Under the pieces are notes generated by a model. It did no database searches, was not told the DNA's origin, and saw only the letters and a program-made list of their open reading frames with translations. The translations under genes were made by a program, and so were the position numbers. Positions 31,133 to 43,280 of a stretch of 64,000 bases of DNA are shown piece by piece. Positions within the stretch are counted from its first letter, which is position 1, and every line of letters starts with the position of its first letter. The DNA lies in the NCBI GenBank assembly GCA_030844895.1, contig CM061224.1:5915591-5979590 (forward strand), in the 5' to 3' direction. The DNA is from Ambrosia x helenae. Lineage: Eukaryota > Streptophyta > Magnoliopsida > Asterales > Asteraceae.

Positions 31133-31190
<58 letters not shown>

Positions 31191-32032
31191 TAATTATAAA
31201 TAGGTATTTATGTTTTAATTTGGGTACACCAAACCGTATTTCATGGTACATCGTACCGCTTCGTACCGAAATGAACCTACCTCCCTCCGTACCGAAATGA
31301 ACCTACCCCCCTCCGTACCGAATCATGTGGAAAATGTTTGGATCTATAACAAGACTAACAAAAGAGCATATGTTTTCAAGAAAAGGTTATTTTTTAACAT
31401 GAGATATTATTTTCACAAAGTCACTAGATTTATGAAAATAATGAGTTAAAGATACATGGATTTTGTAGATCTACACACATGTTAAGTTAAAAGTGTTAAG
31501 ACCTACAACACATGAGCACATACACTCACCAAAGTGCATAAGAATACATGTTTTACAAATAAAAGTGGTGTTTTCACTAGAAATGATGCTATTTTTCACC
31601 AATATCTCTAGATTACAAGAAAATGGTAAAGCTAACAACACAAAGCATGAGGTTAATATTAGGGAAAATTACACATAGAAACCCTAATATTGTATAATTA
31701 AAAGATAAACATTGTATCTTTTGGGGAAACAAAATGTTAAATACATAAATCCCTACATGAAGACACACATAACTTAAAGAGTTAAGTTACAAGGACAAAC
31801 ATAACAAGTGAACAACTTGTAGGCAATACAAGTAACATAGACCTAAAATGTCCCTTCTTATATAGGACACGTAGGTCGGATACTCTAGCTCCAGGCTCAA
31901 TATTTCATTTCCAGACACACACAAGGTGAGTTTTTCACGACCTCTTTTCATTGTTTTACATTTTCCGGGGGAAAAACACGCGTACAATTTTCAATTACAA
32001 TTATGACTATTTATGTGAACTTGAGACAATAA
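31191..32032. repeat. Noncoding flank with short tandem repeat
   Basis: A unit of about 27 bp (CCGTACCGAAATGAACCTAC) is repeated at about 31257-31322. Otherwise AT-rich sequence without a recognisable gene. It ends in GGGTC, the solo-LTR target site. Confidence 0.5.
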
Positions 32033-32846
32033 GGGTCTGTAACACCCTAAACCAATTTACAGAAAAACGTGCAGCGGAAATACCAACCGAAAAATTTATT
32101 TCTTTCAAAAACAACCTTGGATATTTAGAACCCAAATCTACTAAGCATTTTAGGTATTACATCTTTTAAATATGTTCTATTACATTAAACGTGACCCATC
32201 TATATCACGTTATGGGGTCATGTCCTCGTACAATCCGCCTCCTTGCTCGATCGGCCTCCTTTCCTTACTCTATTAGGTAGACAAGACAACCTGCGATCAC
32301 CAAATAACCGTTTCGTTAGTTCATTTAGTGACTTAATGCACACTACTCAAAATGCGGAGATAATATCCATAGATACTCCATGATCTCGTTCCAACGCCTT
32401 TTTGGAAGTTCGGGTGTGTTACCCCGAGCTGATCCTACAAGTCTCATGCATTCACACTTATATACCTGCATCTTCATTACCATTCACATAACAAGGTTAA
32501 TAACCCCACAATCCATACAAATATACAATTTCCTCAATACCCCATAATACATACAAGCATACAATTCCCTCATATAACCCCACAATACATACAAGCATAC
32601 AATTCCCTCTTATAACTTACTTTGACCCGTCATGTTACTCCTTCTTCGCCAATCTCTAAGACAACTATGACGTTTCCAATCCTATACTCAATCCACATAT
32701 AACTACCGACCCTTACATACATGAAGCTCTCTCTCAAACCCGAGCATGAGTACACATATGTACTATAAATGAGATTTGGAGTTGCTCGGGCAAGGTACGG
32801 AAGCATAAACAAGCTGAAAAATCAACATCCAAGGCCAAAAGGGGAT

Positions 32847-32990
32847 TTGGCGTAGGGTACGCCAAAAGTGGCGTAGCCTACGCCACTTGCGTAGGCAAGG
32901 GGTGACAGAGTGGCGTAGGGCAGCAGAACTTGGCGTAGGCAAACCAGACTTGGCGTATCCTACGCCAAAACTGGCGTAGGGTACGCCAAC
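32847..32990. repeat. Array of TGGCGTA...TACGCCA palindromes
   Basis: Four near-perfect palindromes: 32847-32865 (TTGGCGTAGGGTACGCCAA), 32868-32886 (GTGGCGTAGCCTACGCCAC), 32950-32968 and 32972-32988. Single half-sites lie between them. The array lies inside the solo LTR. Confidence 0.85.
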
Positions 32991-34206
32991 AGCAGGTCTT
33001 GCACAACGTTTTCCTTTTTCAACGCAATATCTTTCATGCCACTCTTACCCACAATTCCCGACATTCTAGCAACTCATTTACTAACTCTTCCACCCATCAT
33101 TCCACACATACCTTGATCAAGTCTCGGATCGAATGCACGCCCCTACAAGCTTCCGGTTTGAGTTCAAGTACCTACTATACTTGATTCGCTCAAACCTTGT
33201 CTACACTAGTTACATTTACAAAGGACAATGTCCCAGTTAACTACCATGTGAATCCTCGACCCATAACCAAAACCATGTACTCCTTCAAGATTCCCATTCT
33301 ATGTGAACATAATTCAATATCATAGATGTGAGTTAAGTTCGGGAATCACATACCTCAAGTCCTCCAAGCTCATGCTTGTTTATTTGCCTCCTCTTGACCC
33401 ACTAGCTTCCCATGGTTGAGTCCATCCTTCCTATCCTTTCATATCATCATGTTCACATCATTGTTAGCATACATGATCATATCACACTAACAACTTTCCT
33501 CAACCAAAAATCACATTTGACCTTCATTAGTCAACTTCTATCATATCTAAAACATACATTCACAACCACATTTATTCTCACATCATGTAATATCACTTAC
33601 TATCATATATGTCTCATAGTTCTAACATATTATGCGTCGCATAATGTTCTAATCACACAATCAAGTTTGGGAGCCTAACCATGTTATTCTACATTGTTGA
33701 CTTTCCAGAAAGTCAACTTCCAACTATACCAACATCCTACTTAGAAACATATGTCCATATTGATGTACTAGATCATATAAGATTCATCATAAACATCATA
33801 TTCACATCTCATTAAGATACAAGATCATTCATCACACCAATTAACCAACACATCGCGTACATCGTAATATTTAAGCATAGTGTACACACTACTAATGCAT
33901 ACTTCTTACCAAATCATAAAATCAACTAATTCCCACATGATTTCTCTCTAAGACGAAATCCCCATGTTAACCTACTATCAATTGCACCAACTATCACATT
34001 ACTTTCATACTTGTCGAGTCTTGCATACAATTCACACATTATAGGACACACATACAATCACTTATGTGCATACATACATACCTACATACGATCCATTATA
34101 ATTCACACATGGTTTCCATCAAAACGCATCCTTTCTATTAATTTCCTACAATCATCATATTCCATTCATTCTCATCAATTACTTGCACGCAAGTTCATCT
34201 AAACAT

Positions 34207-35632
34207 TTCATCGAACACATGGTGTGCGTACTGCAAAGTAATCCATGTCCGCAGAAGCCAAAACAAGCCAGCGGACGCATTGAGCAAAATGGCGTCAACC
34301 GCATTCGACCACATGGCAAAAGACATCCGAGTCGAGACACTAGCCAAACCATCTGTTCCGTCGAAACAGGTGAATGTAATCCAAACAGGTAAAGAATCCT
34401 GGATCACTCCAATAATGGCTTTCATAACCAAGGGTGTTCTCCCAGACGACAAAGCGGAAGCAAGGAAATTGCAACACAAGTCTTTGCATTATGAAGTAAA
34501 TAACGGCATCCTGTATCGGCGGTCCTACCTTGGGCCATTACTCAGATGCGTCGATTCCGCAGAAGCAACATACCTGATTCGAGACATTCATGAGGGTACA
34601 TGCGGACTACATGCGGGACCTCGCATGGTCGTTGCGAAACTTATGAATGCTGGATACTTTTGGCCCGGAATGCACCTTGACGCAGTCAAAGAACTGCGGA
34701 AATGTGACGCATGTCAAAGACATGCGCCAGGAATACTTAGGCCAAAGAATAACTTGGTACCGGTCACTGCAGCATGGCCATTTCAGAAATGGGCCATAGA
34801 TTTAGTGGGACCTTTTCCCACCGCGCCAGGCAATGTTAAATACCTATTGGTCGCTATTGACTATTTCACCAAATGGGTAGAAGCAAAGACGTTAGCCACA
34901 ATCGATGGGCGCAATATCAAGAAATTCATATGGGAGTTCATAATTTGCAGATTTGGACTGCCCATGGAGATTGTGAGTGACAACGGAGCGCAATTTACGG
35001 ACCAGCACTTACAAGAATGGCTTCATTCTATGAAAATCAAGCAAATTTTCACTTCTGTGGCACACCCCCAAGGCAACGGACAAGTTGAGAGGGCAAACAG
35101 AAGCATTGTAGAGGGAATCAAAACACGCTTGGGAACAAAGCGCAGCGGGTGGGTAGATGAATTACCACATGTTCTTTGGGCTCACCGCACACTTCCCAAG
35201 ACAAGTAATGGGGAAACACCATTCAGCCTAACTTACGGAACTGAAGCGGTCATCCCAACAGAAGTTACAAATCCTTCCCCAAGAATCTTGCTTGCGGAAT
35301 CAATCGACAATGACAAAGAGCTGCGCATGAATCTAGATTTCTTGGATGAACGGAGAGATTCAGCTCATGTACGGGAAGCCGCATACAAAAGACAGTTAGA
35401 GAAATATTATAATGCGCGGGTCAAAGAACAAACTTTCCGCGTGGGTGACTTTGTCTTCCGCAACAATGAAGCCTCAAATGCAGAAAAACCAGGAAAGCTG
35501 GCCCCAACTTGGGAGGGGCCTTACAAGGTTCAAGAAGTACTGGGAAAAGGGGCATATGCCCTAGAGCGATTAGATGGTTCACCAATTCCACGCACCTGGA
35601 ATGCAGCTCAGTTACGTATATGTTACATGTAA
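34207..35632 (+). CDS. Gypsy (Tat) Pol C-terminal part: RNase H end and integrase
   Basis: Open to 35632 without a break from about 34240. RNase H tail RRSQNKPADALSKMAS comes first, then the integrase zinc finger (H..H..C..C in CGLHAGPR and KCDACQRHAP). The catalytic core follows with Asp in WAIDLVGPFP, Asp in VSDNGAQF and Glu in GNGQVERANRS. The C-terminal domain has FRVGDFVFR and GPYKVQEVLGKGAYALERLDG. It would insert retrotransposon cDNA in the nucleus. The 5' end is cut by the truncation, so no natural start codon exists. The ATG at 34280 lies in ...ALSKMAS and is not a true start. Confidence 0.92.
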
Positions 35633-35883
35633 CATGCTACAATGATTCTGTAATAAGGAATTGATTTCCAAAGTTCATTAACATTACAAAAAGCATTTTT
35701 ATACAAACTGGTGGCTAGCAAATATAGATTACATACCAAAATCGTAGATGATTATCATCAAAACAAGAGGGGACTAGCACTAAAACCCCATGACACAGTG
35801 ATCAAACAATCACTCAAAAAAAAAAGAGAGAAAAAGGAAAGACACGACTTTACACAAAGACTCCTACGTAGGATATACACATC

Positions 35884-36159
35884 CTAACCCGTAACCTTCT
35901 TAGAAGTCTTCTTCTTCACATTTCCTAGTTCAGATAACTTCTTCATCTTCAGGGGCTTTCCATCAACGGTACCTTGATCATCTAGATAATCTGGACGCAT
36001 GTCCTCCTGTGACAGCAGAAATGAACAATGTTCTGCCAAACGATCAAGGGCTTCAGTGGAAGTACAATCATGATCAGAATAACAGGACAAGAGGGTAATA
36101 CCCTGCACTGCCAAAATCTCCTTGGCATTTAGGATATTGCTTGAAGTTTTGGACGCCAT
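35884..36159 (-). CDS. Small antisense ORF of the Tat element
   Basis: 91-aa minus-strand frame (MASKTSSNILNAKEILAVQG...), acidic in the middle, with a basic tail NVKKKTSKKVTG. I do not recognise a domain. It lies between the sense pol and the larger antisense gene. A TATA box (CTATATATAG, 36222-36231) sits about 65 nt upstream of the ATG on the same strand, so it looks like its own transcription unit. The frame is uninterrupted. Confidence 0.55.
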   Translation of the reverse strand: MASKTSSNILNAKEILAVQGITLLSCYSDHDCTSTEALDRLAEHCSFLLSQEDMRPDYLDDQGTVDGKPLKMKKLSELGNVKKKTSKKVTG

Positions 36160-36221
36160 TCTTTCAGAGAAAGTGGTGAAAATGTTTAAAGGTACAAACT
36201 GTTCTGATGATTGTACTTACT

Positions 36222-36231
36222 ATATATAGAG
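36222..36231 (-). promoter_or_regulatory. TATA box for the small antisense ORF
   Basis: CTATATATAG about 63-72 nt upstream of the minus-strand ATG at 36159. Confidence 0.5.
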
Positions 36232-36519
36232 GAGAGAGGTTACCATCATTAATTACCATTAATGGTAATCCACTCGATTGCCCTAGGGAAGACTGACAGA
36301 CACCCTGTCACCGCCGTCATAACAGTCACGTCAAGGGCAGACTGACAGTCACCTGTGTCAGAAACACATCAGATGACATCACCTAATGATCACCATGCAC
36401 ACGTGGAAAATAAAGTTAAAGGGAGTTGCACTGTTTAGCATACATGAAAATAAAGTGTTCAACAAAAGACATGCAACCATGATACATCAATAGTGTTCAT
36501 CATACACAAAAAAAATAAT

Positions 36520-39500
36520 CTAAAGGTTCAAATATTGGGAGATATCATCACTCCCAGCGCCCTCTGCGCGTTTCCCTTCAGCATTGGAGGATGTTCCGGC
36601 TTCCGCATCAGTGGCTACAGTTTTACCCTTCTCTTCCGTCTGCGCCTTCTCAGCGAGCTCCGCACCAAGGCGATCAGACTTGATGAAATAATTACGCAGC
36701 TCCCCAGCAGGATCATCAGTCTTCGCACAGGCCTCCAACAAATCAAAGACTTCGAACTTCAGGTGCTCGTAGTCGTCATAGGCCTTGAGCAGCTCATCAT
36801 CATATGACTCACTCTCATAGGGACCAGAGTCTTTTTCTTTTCCCTCAGCATGGTGAGCGAAGCCTTCGGAGAAACGAATCTTGATGCCCTGCTTCACGGA
36901 TGAGCTGGAGATGCGCGCAATCACTTCTGTCAGCGCAGGATCGTTCCAGACACGCTTGAATACCTGCGCAAAATAAAAATCAGCATATGCAGCGCAATTT
37001 AAAAGCAAAAAAGATAGAAAGTTTCTCGACATACCCCAGCAACTCCATCACCCATCAACCAGGCAATCCTTTCGTTGGCAGCAACGGCTAGATCAGTGGC
37101 TTCATGGAACAAAGCCTGCACCTTGTCTAACTCCACTTTGGCCTGCGTACATGAGGATTCCGCCAAGGCTTTCTCTCCCTGGATCTGGGCGTTCTCCGAA
37201 GTCAATTTTTCCATTTTGACTTCCACATCAGACAAAGAAGCTGTTGCGCGAATAAGCTCATCATGTTGAGAGTTGTATTTCTGAATAACATCAGCGAGCT
37301 CAGTTTGCTTCTCTTCGAACGCTGCTTGAGTCTGCTCCATCTCTTTCTTCAAATTAGAGTTCTCAAGTTTCAAGTCTTTTATGGAGGACCGCAGCTGTTC
37401 AGTCTCAATGTTCGTCCTCTTGCAAGCTACTGACCAAGCATGAGACGCATCAGCCTTCTCCTTCTTTACTCTCTCCAGCTCTTCAACGGCATCACGAGCA
37501 ACTTTCTAATGATGCTCAATCTCAGCACATATGTCATGACGAGCGCGCTGGAACTCCTCTTCCCGCACCAAAAGCGCAGCTTCAGAATCCCTTAAATTCT
37601 GGTAATCCCTTTGGAACTCATTTTCACGCCTGATAAGGGATCCAAGACCACTGACACCAAGAGAGAGATTCATGGCCATATCAATAAATAGGGAGCGACG
37701 GTCAACGCTATCCTGATAATCACGCTCCGCAGGAGGAACGGACATCATAACAAACTCTTGCGCATCAAGCGCATTTGTGAAACGAGTAGTGTCCATGATA
37801 TCCCAGCGCGGCTGATATGGCCTAGACGAATCAGAGGGGCGAAAGGAAGACGTTCTCCGCCGATGACCAGAACTACCACCACCACTGGAGGAAATGTCAG
37901 TATAAACAATGGTAGAATCAACAACTGTGCGCTGGAAGATGGATGGATTCTCAGGTACAACTTCATCGTTCTTCTGACTATCAAGGGCTGCTTCAAATCC
38001 TTGAGACGGGCTCGGCTCATGTGCTTGCTCCGTCAAACTAAGATAACCGGTCCCCAAGTTTGGTGTTACAGATTCATCCACCAGCTTACCAGCATCTTTC
38101 CCAACATCAGTCACCAACTCAGCTTGAACATATCCTTCTTGCTGCGTCACTTCCACTTGAACATCCAGGTCCTCTGGGATAGGAGTAGTTTGAGACCCCA
38201 ACTTTTCACCAACCGTTGTTTCAGCAACAACCGGCATCACTTGCTCAGTCACGTCAGTTGGTTGGGCAGATGTAGATACTTCCTTCAACAGAGAGGAGTG
38301 CTTCTTCCGAGACTCTGCAAAAGGATGTTGCCCTACATAAAATGCTGCTCACAATACTTCAACAAATTTATCACAAGCGCGGTAAAGAGATAAGAAAAAC
38401 ATGTGTACCAGACAAATGCCTTAGAGTTTTCATGGGCAAGTTCTCGCGCACAGGTGGAGGCTTTATTGGGATATCCAGCTTGTCCGTCGACGGCCACGTC
38501 AATGGTTTGAATATATTTACTGGAACCGCGGAAATGGGTCCAGGTGAAGTAACATCCAGACCCGCAACCGCGGACCGCGGAACTTGCACTTGTCTCTGAT
38601 CAAGCTCAGCAACCCTCTGCTGATATAGATCCTCAGCAACACCACCTGATTCCCGGATAGGAGAAGACCGCCTGGCGCGCTTGTGCTCCAGTTCCGTATC
38701 AGACTCAGTCAAATCTTCATCAACCTCTTCAACAATGATAGGCACGGCGGGTGGTTTGGTCCTCTTACTAGCTACAGCACGCTTCCTAGAAGTACTTGTG
38801 CCAACCACATCTGTATCAAGTTAACACATGCGTAAGAAATGAGTTACGAAATTATGAAGACTAACCAAAGGACTCCTTGCGCTCCGAAGTAACTTCCTCA
38901 ACATCGTCATGAACTTTCCTGCGGAGTTGTATACCCGCACCTAACACGAAGAATGCGTTGAATCAGTACGCAGAACGCGTACCAAGTGCGCTTCCTTCGC
39001 ATACATAAAACAAAAAATAAACATAAAAAAGTGGATAAGAAACGACAAACCTGTTCGAACATACTGTTTTGGAGGATCTACAAAATTGGGATGCAAAAAA
39101 TTCCCACTGGTCCTCTCAGACAAGCGCGGAACACCGGCAACAACCGGAGCATACGGCACGTTCGCTTCACCGCGCTTAGCAAACAATTGAAACAAAGAGA
39201 CATCTGGATATACAAAGAAACATGTGAGGAATAACACAAAATATATCCATAAGACAAAATACAAATATAACCCATATACCTTTTGAAGGATTCGGGTCCT
39301 GACCCTCAGGGCAGATAAGGCTAATCCCCAACAAGTTCAAAACACTCTCAGGACATTCATCCATCATCAGGGGAGTAGCATGATCACAGAGTGTTTTGTA
39401 CCAATCCTGATCTTTATAACCCACCATAGGGGGAATTCAGCAATCTTCTCTCTCAAACCAAGCACCATCCATTGAAAGGGTGCAGGAATAACGCCATGTT

Positions 39501-40038
39501 TGATATAGAAGAACTTGTCTTTCCATTCATACATGGACTTCACCTTCTCCGAGACAAGCTGTTTTACTTTCCGGCGAATGCCCAGGCTAAACCAGCCACT
39601 TCCGCCACGGGCTGCTTCAAGGACATAAAAGACATTTAATCTTTCCCACGTGGGTTCAATCTCCAGTGAACGACATGTGGCTTCAAAATGTAGGATCCGG
39701 CACCAACCATAAAGAGTCAATTGTGTAGGATGCACTCCATATTTCAGTAACACATCCACTACGAATTTGGAGGCTGGCAACCGAAAACAACATTTAGTGA
39801 AAGCAGCAGCATACAAGGTAATTTTACCAGGAGGAGCCTTTAAAGCAGTTTTTCCTTCAGCAGGAAGTTCAGGCTCCCATTCCGGTAATATGCCGTACCG
39901 GTCAATAAAACCCAAATACGAGTCTTCATCCCACTTAATAGTGGTGGCTTCTATGCTCTTTGATGATTCCTTCCCCAGATCTTTCACAGTGTCAGAGGTT
40001 TTACTCGACTCTTGCACATCTTGGGAATCTTGCGACAT
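36520..40038 (-). pseudogene. Large antisense gene of Tat element (gypsy-type transposase domain)
   Basis: Spliced minus-strand gene typical of Grande-like Tat elements. From ATG at 40038 (MSQDSQDVQESS) the first exon encodes the plant 'gypsy-type' domain (KWDEDSYLGFIDRYGILPEW, YGWCRILHFEATCRSLEIEP, WKDKFFYIK). Exons then continue at about 39193, 38945, 38818, 38330 and 36964, with a proline/serine-rich middle (VDEDLTESDTELEHKRARR) and a long coiled-coil (37500-37030, KKEMEQTQAAFEEKQTELAD). The end is SDDISQYLNL with a stop at 36520. Lesions are a 1-nt frameshift in the C-run near 39434 (EFPP continues as MVGYKDQDWYKTL) and an in-frame TAG near 37507 after EIEHH. The role in the element is unknown. 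Confidence 0.8.
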
Positions 40039-40137
40039 AGTTGAATGAAAAGGTAATTTTGTGAAGAAAGAGACGTTGAAGAGAAAGAAATTCAAAAAAC
40101 TTGAAACAGTTGAAATGGAAGAAGCCACATTCAAAAT

Positions 40138-40148
40138 TTAATATATAG
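40138..40148 (-). promoter_or_regulatory. TATA box for the large antisense gene
   Basis: On the minus strand CCTATATATTAA lies about 100 nt upstream of the ATG at 40038. Confidence 0.45.
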
Positions 40149-40562
40149 GCTTTGCAATTAATGTGCCTGACGTCATGGACAAGCTTTTCGGAGGTGAGTC
40201 CAATGAAAGGACGACACGTGTGCAATGGAAAACAAACCGACGTCACACGCGCCTCACGCGCCCACTCGCCTGACAACCGCCGGTCACACGTCTCTGCACA
40301 CGTCCCAATTGACAGAGGTCATATCAATACCACTCGCCATATGGTCCACAAATTTTCAAGCACAAGGGGGAAATGACATCTGTCCACACATGCAAACTGA
40401 CGTGTCCCACCAATGCGGACAAACGACGTAAAAATTCAAATCCGTTCTCCGCATAATGCTCACGTCAGCACGTAACGTAAAACCAGTACGCAGAAGAAAG
40501 ACCAAAGGAAGTAACCCATTACAAATTAGTCCAGCATCCCTCACATCTAAGATGAGAGACAC

Positions 40563-40578
40563 ACTGGACTGGGGGACT
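40563..40578 (+). promoter_or_regulatory. Tat polypurine tract
   Basis: ACTGGACTGGGGGACT immediately upstream of the LTR start TGATGGGATTGGG. Confidence 0.65.
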
Positions 40579-41150
40579 TGATGGGATTGGGTACCGAATA
40601 GACCTTTCCGCGTACCCAAACCCGGAACAACACTGGCGCGCGGAAGAAAGCCATGCGCAGGATTTGGTCAAAGCTCATTAAATACACAGTCAACAGTCAA
40701 GGACCGGTCAAGGCGAATATCATGCATGGTCAATAGCCATGCATGAATCACGTAACTATGCCAGTTAAGGCGGTATTCGATTCCACTGTTTCCTTTAATC
40801 TAGCTTTCCATATATCACCTTATTAACACAATTAAGGGTGATGGAGACAACCTAACCATGGTTAGGACTTGGGTAATGGTGGCATACGGACTCTCCTATA
40901 AAAGGGATCACATCCCCAATTGGAGAGGACACTTTCTACTGACCTGGAGAGCTATCATACAAGATAGTATCCCCATTCACCCCGTTTTTGTCATAAACAA
41001 CTACTTCGAGTAGTCGTCTCCACACCCATACTTTCACTCTTATATGCAGGTATCCCCAAGCCGTAGCTGTTAGTGAAGGATCAACTCTGTAGCAACTTAT
41101 AATCTTATCATCCCTAACCGGTGGTGAGACAATTTGTTTCTTCACGTACA
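40579..41150 (+). repeat. Tat 3' LTR
   Basis: TGATGGGATTGGG...TTCACGTACA, about 572 bp (or 575 if it ends at ACA 41153). Contains a TATA box CTATAAAAGGG at about 40899-40909, so it retains a plus-strand promoter. Confidence 0.7.
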
Positions 41151-41910
41151 ACATTTAAAACACAATGTACAAGCATTTCATGCATACTTTCATAGCTCAT
41201 AACATAAATCATCATATATCTTCCCTACATTACATACCCTTCATTTCAATAGTTATCAACATAGCAAATCATCACTTTCTTTTCAATGCACTCAACAATT
41301 AACTAAGAATGGTCTTGGATTACACCAAGATCAATACCCACTTTCATCATAGGTGTAAAACAACCTAATTAGCACATGAATCAAGCATAGCCTTATGTAG
41401 TATCACAAATTATGGATCCTTTAGTGTCTATCAACCTCTAGACACCTTCATCCATCCTTGATTCACGTTTTCACATGAACCCTAGATTTTCACCACATTC
41501 AAAAACAAACATAACATCATAATAAGCCAAATTAAAGGTACCTTGATGTATATAAAACCTTAGATGACCCATAATTGGCTTCATGCACCATCTTGGCTTC
41601 TACTTTCTCTTGATTTGGAACTAGAGTTGAAGAAGCAAGGGTTTGGTCTTGGGTTGTTCTTGATGATCGACATACACAAGAATGTGTATGTTGACATCTT
41701 ACTTCCTTTATCTATAACCCATTATTTTGCTCCTTGTCCAATTCTAGTCCCTCTAGTTTGATACCCTCCCAACAATGACTCAAACCTTATTGAAATTCTA
41801 TATAACTTGTATATCTATCTAGGATAGGTACTTAGTTATTTCACCCCATGCCATAACACATTAAAACATGCTACTAAATTAAAATTCGGGTTTTGGGGCG
41901 TTACAGGGTC

Positions 41911-43280
41911 AGGATCCATAAAGTCCTCGTGTCATACATCACACCGTAACCATTAGCTGTGTTCTTAGCTATGAAACACCGAAATAGATCTATTGGGTTG
42001 ATACCCCCACTCTTGGTCAGTCGCTCTGACCGGATGACAGATATCAAGAGAGTGCTTGTATTTCACATTTATTCATTGTCTTTAGTGTACAATGGGCGAG
42101 GCACAACATGTCGAGGTTTGGTTATGGGCTCATGTCAGATCACATATTGATCATTGCCCTAGCTAGGCAGTGGTTTAGTTGGTTTTGGATTACAAGTCCA
42201 TTCATTTAAAACCCGTGAACTCACCAACTTTACGTTGACCCGTATTTTTACATGCATGTTTTTCAGGTAATTAGCATGGGATGTGGAACTTGGGGGTCGC
42301 TTGCTAGCATCTTGGGATACCATCTTATGAGCCGTTGTTGTATTGATTTTGGTTAATGACAATTACAAACAATGGTTTTTAACTAAGACAATTAAATTCT
42401 ATGTTTTGTAAAACTATGTTGTCAAATGGAAGTCCTTACTTTTAATTTATTTGATGCTTTGCGTGACCTTTGTGCTTGGAAATCATTCGAAGTCGCATCC
42501 CATGTTTCCGCCTAGGCAGGGGGTGACACCACTCCAACTTCACCTTCAATCCAACCCCTTCTGACCATCACATCTCCTTCGACCCTTTAGTCGCCGACAT
42601 TGAGCGTAAACGAGAGGACAAACTATGGGAAAAGACTTACTTTTTCAACGATCATAATAATGACCCACAACATCAACATGAATTCGCTCCTGGAATTGAA
42701 TCCCAGCCTGAATTGGAGGATTTTATTTTCTTCCTTTTCTACTGCACCTCAAGGTTTCTGCCGCGCCTCCCATCTTTAAGGTATATTTATTTTAGGCTAG
42801 GCTTTGATTCTATAATAGTTGGACACGAAATCTTGACATACAATTCTAAATACAGCTTATCATATTAATGTTTGACTATTATTTTGGTGTTTAGTTGAAC
42901 TAATATAATGATAAACGCAGGTTGGTGATACAGTCCTACCGACATAGTGTTTTGTGGTTGATGGGATATTACGAGCTGGTAGCTGCTTCAAAGAAGGCCT
43001 ATAATATATTTTTAATGCAACATACGTGTCGTTTGTGGTGGTGGCAGTGTTATACTTTCACTACCAGGGGCTGTTCTTGAAGGTCCTAATTGTAATGGTG
43101 AAGCACAATTATTATTGTTGATATAGGAATATTGCTTAAAATGTTTTTTTTTTTAATTCACATACAAATATGCATTAGAAGTTGCAAAATGTAATTTTCG
43201 TGCTGGTCTCAACAGGTCATAATGAATTATTTGTTGTTGCTAGGTAAGAAGGTATCCAAGAGACAATCTAAATCCTTAAA
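41911..43280. other. Unassigned sequence, possible gene relic
   Basis: 41911-42520 looks like repeat DNA of unknown type. At 42530-42790 an open stretch (ISFDPLVADIERKREDKLWE, then KTYFFNDHNNDP) is followed by a plausible intron and more open sequence near 42920-43080. I do not recognise it. Confidence 0.3.

Larger units (their letters stand above)
26881..31190 (-). mobile_element. Helitron 2, minus strand, gene-capturing
   Basis: The left end is A|CTAG, then a hairpin CCCGCGC-TTC-GCTGCGGG (26896-26913). Read on the minus strand this is a hairpin followed 11 nt later by CTAG and host T. The right end is a (TA)n tract and (GA)n ending GA|T at 31190/31191. The minus-strand 5' end is therefore TCTCTCTC...TATATATA, typical of plant Helitrons. 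No transposase is present. It carries an ARIA-like ARM gene piece on the plus strand and a BTB piece on the minus strand. A second similar hairpin at about 27082-27103 may be an older terminus. Confidence 0.78.
34207..41150 (+). mobile_element. 5'-truncated Ty3/Gypsy element, Tat lineage
   Basis: Begins inside the pol RNase H region and continues through integrase, two antisense genes, polypurine tract and one 3' LTR. The 5' LTR, gag, protease and RT are missing. The Tat assignment rests on the integrase motifs (ANRSIVEGIKTRLG, WVDELPHVLWAHRT, ETPFSLTYGTEAVIP) and on the antisense gypsy-type ORF, as in Grande-like elements. ACATT occurs at both borders (34202-34206 and 41151-41155). Confidence 0.85.
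32033..41910 (+). mobile_element. Solo LTR (about 2.9 kb) split by a Tat element
   Basis: Starts TGTAACACCCTAAA at 32038 and ends TTTTGGGGCGTTACA at 41905, with perfect 5-bp TSD GGGTC at 32033-32037 and 41906-41910. Termini and TSD are those of an LTR, and no internal PBS or gag belonging to it is seen. Removing the nested Tat insertion leaves about 2.92 kb. Strand is nominal. Confidence 0.75.

Noticed and set aside
37758..38393. 211-aa plus-strand frame in the Tat element
   Set aside because: Opposite strand of the antisense gene's coding exon. The minus strand carries the conserved domain and splice sites.
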